A DNA stretch of 64,000 bases from Endotrypanum monterogeii (lineage: Eukaryota > Euglenozoa > Kinetoplastea > Trypanosomatida > Trypanosomatidae). The notes below the pieces were generated by a model, which saw only the letters and a list, made by a program, of their open reading frames with translations, was not told the DNA's origin and searched no databases. Made by a program: the position numbers and the translations under genes. The stretch is from NCBI GenBank assembly GCA_000333855.2, contig CM007342.1, positions 574,935 to 638,934 of the forward strand, given 5' to 3'. Shown piece after piece: positions 51,498 to 61,300 of the stretch (position 1 is its first letter; each line of letters begins with the position of its first letter).

Positions 51498-52090
51498 AGG
51501 AATTACGACTTGATAATGGACGAGCTAGCTGTGGCAGGCTTTTCCTGCTCTACTCCACACTTCCATCCTCGACCACTTCATGGGCTACACACACGCGCGT
51601 GTACTCTGTGTGGTTGATTTCTTCCTTTTTCTGAGCGAGTGTTTTTCCATACAAATGGTAGATGCGCTGCGATCATGTTGCCTTTCTTTGTACTGGTACT
51701 CAACCCCTCTTCTCCCCTCACCCTCTCCTCTTCCCCTTTCCGAACACGCTGGTCTCGTTCTTTAAATCTCTCTTTCTGTCGGCGTGTACCTTGCATGAGT
51801 GCTCGTCCAGCTCACTGAATTGTACCTACTTCTCCTTTTTTTTGACCGTGTCACACACACAAGCCGACACACACACACACACAAACACACACACACGCAC
51901 AGAGAGAGAGAGAGTAGCTGTACACCAGAGTGATCCACACGTGCAAATCGACGCGTACATTTCTCTCAACTCATTCTTTTTATTTAGTTATCGCTGTACG
52001 GTGCCTCTTCCCCACGTAAAATCCCAACTTCAATAGCGGCGCCGGTGTTTTTGCCACCGCATCTCTCGAGCAGCCTTTCTCGTTTCACCA

Positions 52091-54259
52091 ATGACCGCCA
52101 TAGCCACACTGCGGGCAACGGACTGCACACGACTGCTGCACATCTCCAGTGATGTGATCGCAGCCTGCAGCCCACGGGCAGCGATTCTCATTCAACACAG
52201 AGATGATGCCAAGGTAGACGAGGCGACTTGTACATCCCCAAACGGCGCTGAGAATTTTGTGCCATGGCTAAGTCCTGGTGCCCCTCTTCATCACGTGCGC
52301 ACTGTTTGGTCTACGCGCAAAGGGGACGCCTACACTGTGTTGGCGGAACGAGCCGGTGAGGGTCGTGCTGCTGCGGCGACAGTACTGGAGGATGTCCCCA
52401 TTGAGCTCATCTCGGGTGTCTCAGGCGGCATTCGCAGCATTTATATTTTTAATCAGTCTATTCTCGCTCTGCACACCCTCAAACAGGTTGCCTTCTTCTG
52501 GTTGGACCCGTCTCCCTCAGCCACCACCATCGCTACACGAATGGGTGCCTGCGCGCTTCCGGTATGGTCGGAAGACTTGTGCGCGACGGTGGATGTCGTT
52601 TCGCCTGTGGGCGGCTCTGCGTCCGGCGAGAAGACTGTGTACGTGGCGTGCTTCGCACCTGGGCGTATCTTTGTGGCCACCGTCGTGTGTCCCTCTTCCA
52701 CCTCTGCTGTTGTGGTGCGTCGTACTGCAATGCCCGGGGCACTGTTCTCCTCATCTTTTCTCACGGATCCCGCAGAGACCCGCGCCTGCAAATGGGCTGT
52801 GCGGTGGTGTAGGCAAGAAATGTTGATGCTGTGCGCCTCGGCTTCGGGCGGACCGCATCGCCTTGCCGGGTTTTCTCTTCAGTCCACCGAAGGCAGTGCC
52901 CTGTCGAAGTGGATGTCAATGGAGGAAATTTTTGCTTCGGCAAGTGGCGCCTCGCCTGTTGCAGTGAGCACTGCCTGTGACCTCTGCAGTGATGCGGACG
53001 GAACGCACGTGTGGCTTTGCGAGACTGCTTCTGGTTCCTCAGTGATTCTCCGAGAGGTGACTGCTGCCTCACCTAATGAGGTCGTCCTTGGCCACTCGCA
53101 AGCAGGCTCGAGTGTGGCGATGCTTGCGGGCGCAAGCAGTGTGTTTGTGCTTTTAGGTTGCACACTGTATGTTGTGAAGAGCGGTCATGTCGGTTCTGCG
53201 AGTGGGTCGGCCTCTGCTCTGGTGGCAGGGACTCAACGTGCCGGTACTGCTTGTAGCGCAACCGCGATGACGAGTGGCAGGTTGTCAGGGAAGCCGTCGA
53301 CAACGGGGGCACTCCATAGTAGAGTTACAGCGGCTGAGCGACCTACGCTCCTTACGCACAACTCCCCGACACCGTCGAAGTCCGCTACGTTGACCACGCC
53401 TGGCGGTCTCTCCGAATTTCCCAGCGCAGCAATTAAGACTGCCGTGCTGCAGTACGTACTGGGGTCCGCGGCGAGTGTCTCGTACATTGTGCGCGATTAC
53501 GTGTACGTTCACAAGGACGGAAGCGGTACATCTAACCCCAGGTTCACGCACGAGGTCTTGAACACAATCAATGAGCGATTCGGCGCGGACCGACATCTGC
53601 ACGCTCTGGCTTGTCTCCGCTATGCTGCTGTGGCTCAGTCACTTCATCCCTACACTGTGCTGGAGCTGCTTCGCGGTCGCCGTGGATCGTCTGGAGAGGC
53701 AGCGCCACCAGGTCTTCTTCTTGCCCTCGCGTCCACTCTAGCCGAAAAGCCGACGCTGAAGCATGGCGGCCTGCGACGGCTGCCCGCCTTCGACATAGCC
53801 TCTACATCTTTCTTTGCCTCGACGAGCGACAGTGGATCATTTTCTTCTGAGTTGGATAAAAAGCGGTACGTCGCAGATGTCTGCGGCACTGTGAAGGCTG
53901 CTCTGTCGTGTGGGGCACTCGGTGCTGCTCATCTGATGTTCTGCGTCGCCGCGAGGGCAGTCTCTCTTCTGTACTGTGGCACTCGCATGGGAAGGGTCAA
54001 AGGTGCTCAGTCGTGCGACAGGGAGGAGCAGATATGCGAGGTCGCTATTGCTGACTGCATCAGCCTTGTCAACTCTTATGTGAACTGGTCACTTACTGCT
54101 TCGACATCTCTGGGTGTCATGACCGCACATGTGGGCACTTCGCACACCCTGACGAAGGAGGCGGCGCTTTGTGATGGTGAGGCACACCTCATTGACACAT
54201 CGAGGCAGGTGCAGATCCGACCTATGAAGGTGGTACAGCAGCCCAAGAGGCTAGTCTAA
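52091..54259 (+). CDS. Uncharacterised 722-residue protein
   Basis: A clear coding region with consistent GC-ending codons but no family I recognise. The first about 360 residues read as repeated beta strands with Ser/Gly-rich turns (VSSDVIAAC-like, TVYVACFAPGRIFVATVV, SSVFVLLGCTLYVVKSG), consistent with a degenerate seven-bladed propeller. A low-complexity Ser/Thr/Ala linker follows (about 375-440). The last 280 residues are helical (LHALACLRYAAVAQ, LGAAHLMFCVAARAVSLLY, then a short basic tail). Propeller plus helical repeat is the layout of some nucleoporins, nucleolar UTP proteins and coat subunits; I cannot choose among them. No signal peptide or membrane helix is certain. ATG 52091 is the first after pyrimidine tract 51960-51985 and AG 51986-51987. 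Confidence 0.75.
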   Translation: MTAIATLRATDCTRLLHISSDVIAACSPRAAILIQHRDDAKVDEATCTSPNGAENFVPWLSPGAPLHHVRTVWSTRKGDAYTVLAERAGEGRAAAATVLEDVPIELISGVSGGIRSIYIFNQSILALHTLKQVAFFWLDPSPSATTIATRMGACALPVWSEDLCATVDVVSPVGGSASGEKTVYVACFAPGRIFVATVVCPSSTSAVVVRRTAMPGALFSSSFLTDPAETRACKWAVRWCRQEMLMLCASASGGPHRLAGFSLQSTEGSALSKWMSMEEIFASASGASPVAVSTACDLCSDADGTHVWLCETASGSSVILREVTAASPNEVVLGHSQAGSSVAMLAGASSVFVLLGCTLYVVKSGHVGSASGSASALVAGTQRAGTACSATAMTSGRLSGKPSTTGALHSRVTAAERPTLLTHNSPTPSKSATLTTPGGLSEFPSAAIKTAVLQYVLGSAASVSYIVRDYVYVHKDGSGTSNPRFTHEVLNTINERFGADRHLHALACLRYAAVAQSLHPYTVLELLRGRRGSSGEAAPPGLLLALASTLAEKPTLKHGGLRRLPAFDIASTSFFASTSDSGSFSSELDKKRYVADVCGTVKAALSCGALGAAHLMFCVAARAVSLLYCGTRMGRVKGAQSCDREEQICEVAIADCISLVNSYVNWSLTASTSLGVMTAHVGTSHTLTKEAALCDGEAHLIDTSRQVQIRPMKVVQQPKRLV

Positions 54260-55337
54260 CTGCCACGGTCACCATCACCACCGCTGCCGCTACTGTCGCT
54301 TACGTGTTGGCCGGAAGAGGAGGCGTATACTCAACTCTCCTCCACTGTTTGCTCTTGTGAGCTTTTCGATTATCATTTTATAATGACGACTAACAACGCC
54401 GTGGGTGTAACCCCTCTTCCCTTCATTCCTCTCATCCATAGACACCTTGACATTAATTTTTTTTTTTCTGCATAATGTGTGTGACATCTATCATGTAATG
54501 GGTGCTGATGCACACATATGCGGGGAAGCTGATAACTGCGTCTCTGCGCAGCTTTAACATTGTAATAGGTATCTCGCATATATGCCTGCTTTTGAGGGGA
54601 AGGGATTGTAGTGTATCCGTTCGACTTCTTTATGAGTGCCGCACGTCTGTAGGACAAAACTACAGCTTCGAAAGCTGCGGATAAGGACCAGGATGGGGAA
54701 AATCGGGGCGGGGGAGGAGGAATAGGAGGAATGAAAGCAGAATCACCAACGCTCTCTTCGTTTGTTCAGCCCCCATTTGTGTGTTCAACAGTATCCAAGA
54801 GAGAGGAAGGTCAAGTTAGAAATAAAAAAAAATGAGTTAGGGGGGGGTGACCGCACCGAGAAGCTCCCGTCGGCCCACCGCCTTAAAATATTCTCCTCCT
54901 CGAACTGCTGTACATTTATCACATCCTTACTCGTTCCTCTCTCTCTTTCTTTCTTTCTTTCTCTTGCGTGTGTATGTTTGAACGCCGCCATATGCCCACT
55001 GTGCCTGCCCCTCCCCCCCACTCTATGCGTGTGTGTGCTTTTGTGGTGTCGGTGTGTGGATGTTGAACGCCGCGCGACTCCCATATTTGCTCATGGGAAG
55101 AAAAGGGCAGCGGCTGTTGCCACACATTTTCTTCACAACAAAGGAAAAAAACAAAAGTCTGTTCTGCACGGTGACAGAGATTATCGTCCCGTGCCTTCCT
55201 GACTCCCTCACTTTCTCTCTGCTTCTCTCTCCATCGATCTTTGGGGGAAGGGAGTGTTTGTGCGTGTGTGTTTAAAAGGGGGTGTGAGGCCGGCACGTGA
55301 GGAAGGAAGAGGACGTCCACGCGCAGGGAGCCGCTCT
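54260..55337 (+). other. Spacer before the CFAP47-like gene
   Basis: About 1.1 kb without a convincing gene; frame 54762-55202 lacks coding character. CTTT repeats occur near 54938-54963. Confidence 0.6.
55203..55250 (+). promoter_or_regulatory. Trans-splice acceptor for the CFAP47-like gene
   Basis: C/T tract (about 55203-55240) followed by AG at 55249-55250. The first ATG downstream is 55338. Confidence 0.6.
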
Positions 55338-58300
55338 ATGGAAACACGGGCACTTATGTCGACGGTACCGCCACCCACGCGGCGCGCCGCATCCCAGGGT
55401 GCTGTGAGGGCCAAGAAAAGAACGATCAAGTCTCTTAAATCTTCTATATCTGCCTCATCAAACAGGTCTGCGGCTGCATCTTCACCGAGAAAGCGGATGG
55501 AGGTGACGCCTCTGACTGCGGAGTTTATTAATTACGATGTAGATACCACGTATTTGATGCCCCTGGAGGTACGCAACCGTACAGACGAGATATTAACGCT
55601 CCGCTTTGTGGCCCCCGCGCGGCATTCGGGCATATTTCGTCTCGTCAACGGCGCCTCGGTGCGCGTAGCCCCTGGATTGGCGCATACTGTGGAAGTTGAG
55701 TTCACTACTCATCTTCCACAGGACTATGCGGATGTTCTGGGGATCCTCAGCAGCGATGGCGGCCGTCTCGAGGTTCCACTGACGGCGTGTCGAGTGCCGC
55801 TGGTGGAGTTTCCTCCCAAGATCGACTTTGGCAAAGTGGAGCAGCAACTGGGGTGTCCAACTCGCGCGTTGACACTGGTGAATCGCGGTCGAAAGGACGC
55901 TGCTGTTACGTTCGTGTTGGACGAGGTGGAGGGGTTTGGTGACAGTACGGTCTGCGGGGTATCTCTGAGCAGCAAGCATGTTACCGCTGCGGCAGAGAGT
56001 CGCACCACTGTGACACTGGAACTGAAGCCGCTGTTTCCTGGTGTACATTTGTGGCGCATCCCTCTCGAAATGAATGGACAGCGGTTACCGAATCTGTTGG
56101 AGGTGGAGGCGGAGGTCGTTGATTGCCGTAGTCGCTTGCTCGATATGCGGACACACGAGGAGGTGGTCTCCGTGGAGTTTGCAGAAACATATGCCGGCAA
56201 CAAGGCAAAATGTCAACTAGAGGTCGTGAACGGTGGCTCACAGGCGATCAGTTTTGCGATACGAACTGCGCACGAGTTCTCAGAGAGCGGCGGGGCACCC
56301 TTTCAATTTCTGCCCCATCAAGGGCGACTGCCCCCGCAGGGACGTCTGGCTGTCACAGCGCTGTTCGCACCACCGCTGAAGGTGCGTCGCACCGGCTGGA
56401 GCACCGCTCCGAGCAATGCACCGGCTGAGGTGGCCGAGGTACGAAAGTACGAAGCCCTTTTCTCTCTTCTGTTTGTGGAGACGGAGCAGACACAAAGTTT
56501 CCGAATGGTGGGCACGTCCTGTGAGACTCTCATACGCCTTTCTACTTCGGTCGTAGACTTTGGTACCTGCGTCTTGAAGGGGTCGAAGGAATCGACGCTG
56601 ACGCTCACAAATGGTGTGGCCCATTTGCCCATGCGCTACTCCGTGCAGTGGCCGCCGCACTTTTTCGTGACACCTGCACGCGGCGTGGTAGCTGCCGGGG
56701 GAACCACCACGTTGCGCTTGGCATTTCGTCCGCATCGTCTCGAGCCGTATGTCGAGTCACTCACGGTGGTCGCCAACGACACAGTGACCAGGGTAGTGGA
56801 GCTGCGGGGTACACCGTTGTATCGGGAGGGTGCTAAGGTGCTGGATGCTCCCTGCCCTTGCGGATCCAATGGCGAGGTTATAATGCCAGCAGCGGTGGAT
56901 CTCGGCATGATCCCAGCCGAGGGGCTTATACCACCCTCGCTTCCGAGCAAGGTTCCTTTCGCCGTGTTGATGGCAGAAGACACGGCAGTGCATCGAGGCC
57001 GCAGTGGTCACGTAGCTCCACCGGTGTTTGACGTGAATTCTTTAGGAAAGCGGCGCTTCCATGCCGCCCCACTGACACCGCAGGAGCGGCGTGACTGCAG
57101 GCGTGAGCTGACGCCAGTAGAGGTCCTCAACGTCGTGCTCCCGTGTAAGTCGCTGGACTTTGGACGCGTCACCGTCCACGCAGATGCGGTTGCGTCGCTT
57201 TTCGTTTTTAACGGCACAAAGGCGAACATACAAGTCGGTGTCCCTACCGAGGCGGATGGGCCGGTGAGTGTGGAGCCTCCGAGCCAAGTCGTGCCCGCTC
57301 AGCGCATGGCGCAGTTCGACGTTCACCTCTGCTCCAAAACGGTGCATTTCTTTCAGCACGTAATGCGCGTCACGCTGAACCAACAACATCATATCCGCTT
57401 CTCGGTGAAGGCGGACGTGGTTCCCGTAGAAGTCAATATCTCACAGACCCAGGTACTGCTGTCGCTGACGGGGCAGTCGGAGGAGCCTGTGTGCACGGCT
57501 CAGGTGACCCTGACGAACAAAGGTAACTGCGCCGCGGGTTATCGTTGGAACCTGCCCCCGTCGTCGCGTGAGTTCCAGGTGGAGCCGTTGATGGGACTGC
57601 TGAACGCCGGTGAGGAGCGCTGTGCAACCTTCTCTTTCCGCCCTGCTCCTGGCACGCTACAGTCTTCCTGCAAGGTTGGACTAGAGGTGGTAGGGGCGAC
57701 GGAGGGCAAGGTACTGGTGCTTGATGGTCGAGTGGCACCAACGAAGTGTGCGTGGGGAACATCGGTCGCCCCTGCAGCGCCTTCACTGTCATCGGCTTCC
57801 AAGGAAGGGAGTGGTGTGTCTGGTTTGCTCGCGTTGGGGCGAATCGCAGCGGGCGTCCCTGCCGTGACGGTCCTCCCTTTGACTAACAAAGGAAAGACAA
57901 ACGCATACTTTTTTGTTGGCCCATTGCCCTCGTGGCTGACGGTGTCACCGTTGCAGGGGCGAGTTTGTGCCGGAGAGACAGAGGAGCTTACAGTTCAAGT
58001 GCGGCAAGAGATGGCAGGTGCTGTGGCGCATACAATAGAGTGCAGCGTTGCTGGTACGCGACGCCCGCTGATGGCACGTCTCGAGGCAACTGTTGTGGCC
58101 CCGCCGCTCGCAGTGGAGCTGGACGGAAAGGTTCAATCTGAGGCACACTTGGATTTTGGTCACGTTTACATTGGGTGCCCACAGTCCCGCTCTTTGACTC
58201 TGCGCAACGGGGGCGACATTGCCGCTGCCGTGCGTGTCAACCTGGACGGGTGCACCTACTACTCACTGGAGTCGGCTGTGCTGGAGGAGGACGGTCAGCA

Positions 58301-61300
58301 GGATCCGGGGGGTAGTGTGCTGTCGCTTCCAACCCTACCGGATAGACGTCGAACGCGCTTCCTGTCTCACGCACGATCTCTTCATTCGTTGACCCTACCC
58401 GAATCCATGCCGCAGGCCAGTCTCCCCACTGCAGTTGTTGTTGTTCCACCGTTAGCGGAGTATGAGCTGCGCCTTTCCTTCAACCCCCAGCGTGCTGCTG
58501 CGACGCAGTGCTGCTCCGTTCGGTGGCATCAGCTAGGCGCGGATAACGTGCATCCACTGCCGCCCTTTACCGTGGAGGCCACGGCATTGGTGCCGCCGGT
58601 TGTACTCAGCGCGACAGCGGTCTCCTTTCCTGATGTTGTGGTGGGTCAACGCCCTCCGCCGCGCAAGATACTTATTCAGCGCGGCGACATGAAGATGCTG
58701 CCGTGCTCTCCAATGAAGATACCGATTGCGTGGCGGCTGGAGATGGAGGAAGGCACTCCGAGCTTTCTCATAGAGCCACACCGCGGTGTTCTGGGCGTAG
58801 GAGAGGAACAGGTTGCCACCATTACCTATTTGCCCACACAGGCTGGGCGCGTACAGGGGCGCCTTCTTCTTAAGGCCGAAGGTGAGGTAGAGAATCCAAC
58901 CGGTGCGCCATGCTCGCGTTGCACCTTCAGTGCCTTCGCCACCGAGCCGCGCGTGCGAAGCGACCGCACTTCGCTGGTGTTCCCGCCTGTGCCGCTCGGC
59001 ATTGCCGTTGAGACGACAGTTTTGCTGCACAACGAGGGTTACGATGCGGTTTATGTTGAGTATTCTGGCTCCTGTGACCCGCCGCTGCGGGTATCCTTCC
59101 CTGATGGTCATCTCATGCGTGCGGCGCTGCGCGACACTCTTCCCGTTAAGTTCACCTTCTGCAGTCCCACGCCAATAAGTGTGTGCTCTTCGATCCGGTT
59201 GAGCACGGACGCTGGGGGCTACATCGACGTTGCCATCTGCGGCAGCGCCGTAAATTCAATCATCACCACTGAGGCTTTTGTGACCTACATGGGTCGGACT
59301 ACATCTACCATAATCACATCTGTCGCCACGGGCGAAGTCGATGATGGTTCATATGTCTTGCAGCGGTGTGCCAGCGGTGTCGACACCGACCGCGAGGCGG
59401 CGTTACCGATTGTGTGCACGTTACAGGCCTCTCGGGGTAGTACGTCGGAGCTTCACAGTGAACTGGTAGACGTAGTCGAGGAGGAGGTGAATTGGGAGGC
59501 GGAGCGGGTGCAACTAACGGCGTGGTGGAACACGTTTATTTGCCGCACCCCCGTACAGGATGTAGTCGAGGCTCTTCAGGCGACTCACGGCGGGATCATC
59601 GGCGACATGACTCATCAGTTCACCGGTAGGCGGTTCCGACGCACCGAGACGACGGATTTTTCAACGGGCGCCGCGTCGCATAAGGGAAGGAAGGATAATG
59701 TAAAGCCCGTTTTATCGGCACAGCGACGCGGTCCTTCTGGCTCGCGAGTGGTGCGCAGTGAGCCGCTCCAAGAGCGGCTAGCGGATGTGACCGAAACATC
59801 TTTCGCCTCTCCCAACAGTACATCCAAAGAGTTGCGATACGTTCATGCCCTCGCTCAGTACCTGCGCTCATGTGGCGGCTGCCTCAGCCACACACAGCTG
59901 CTGTTTCTCCTCCCTTTGGACGTCTTTGTGGAGCACCTTGCCGTACACTTTCCTTCCACACTGGAGGAGCTGTCTGGTGCCACGGGCAGTGATTTAGAGC
60001 TGACCTTCCAGCGACGTGCGACGACGTCGTGGGTGACTGTGATGAGAGAATGTCTGCGACTGTTTTATGTTTCGCAGGTGCGCGGGATGTCGACTGCTCC
60101 AACACCGGCGGCGCTGTCTGGGTGGTGTTCCTCGACGTCGCAACGCTCGCTAACTCGAAGCAATGTGTACAGCGAGGACGAGTCCCTTCTTCTTCGTTGG
60201 GTGACCGCCTGCGTCACAGCCTTTGCGACAGGTGATCACGCGGATCTACATGGGAAATTATCGGCTGCCCCACCGCAGTGCTTCGAGGAGTTGCGTGATG
60301 CGCGGGCGCTTATCGCTGTCGTTCTGGTGTACGTGCCAATGCTGGTGCGCCAGGTTCGTGAGGCCCTAGGCTCTGCCATGCAGTCCGGCAGCGAGGGTAA
60401 CGTAGCACTGTTATTGAGCCTATTGCAAAATGTAGGTGTTCCAGCTTTTCTCCCCGCTGACGCCTTCGTGGTGGCCCCGCCAGCGCAGATGGTGCTCCTC
60501 CTGACGCACCTCTTCATTTATTTGCCAAAGTTCACTAGCACTGTGCCCGTTCACTTTCATGGTCGAGCCCTAACCACGTTGACGGAGACAGTCACTGTGG
60601 ATAACACGTCCTCTGAGCCACGCGAGTATTGTGTGTACCTGCCAGATGCGCCACAGTTCCAGGCACACACAGACAAGCTGACTGTGGCACCGGGCAGCTC
60701 GGCGCAGCTGACGTTATCGATCGTTCCACGTACACAGCGAACGGTGATCGGGCAGTGTATGCTGGTCGACTGCTCCTCGCAGATTCCGCCGGCGGAGCGA
60801 GCTCCATTTGTCTTTCGTCTGGAGGTCACGCCGACAATGGAACCACTGCAGACCGTGTACGTAGAGACGCAGCAGTACGAGTGCTTACAATCCGAGCTGA
60901 AGGTCACCAATCCTTTTCCCGTTGATTGCGTGGTAAGTCTGAAGCTCTCGCAGATGCGTCTGCCAGAGGCGACACAGGCGGCGGACACTACCGGGAAGCC
61001 AGAGGCACAAGCACCGTGGCTGGGCGACGATGACTCGTCCTTCTGGCGGCAACACCACGATACCCCCTTCACCGTATCCACAGAGGTCCTCTCGTTGCGC
61101 TGCGGTGAACCAACGCGACTGCCGTTTTCGTTTGCACCCCTCTCACGCGGTGTCTACCGTCTGTTGTTGACCTTCTCAGAGGAGCGACAGGGTGAATTCA
61201 CATGGGCGGTGGAGGCAACTAGTGGCTGGCCCAAGCCGGTCGAAAGCAACGTGGAGCTGCGTGTCGAGCTCGGCGAGAAATGCACGTCGACGGTCAACGT

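Larger units (their letters stand above)
46889..52090 (+). other. Long gene-free region containing the assembly gap
   Basis: About 5.2 kb including 408 N. It holds GT (47634-47653), AT (47741-47764), an inverted CA/AT/GT block (48323-48384), GT (48768-48788), AC (49750-49776), GT (50368-50392), a CCCCCT array (50508-50531), AC (51067-51090), a polypurine G-rich block (51433-51497) and AC/AG runs (51854-51914). I see no gene. A splice acceptor for the next gene is near 51960-51987. Confidence 0.6.
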
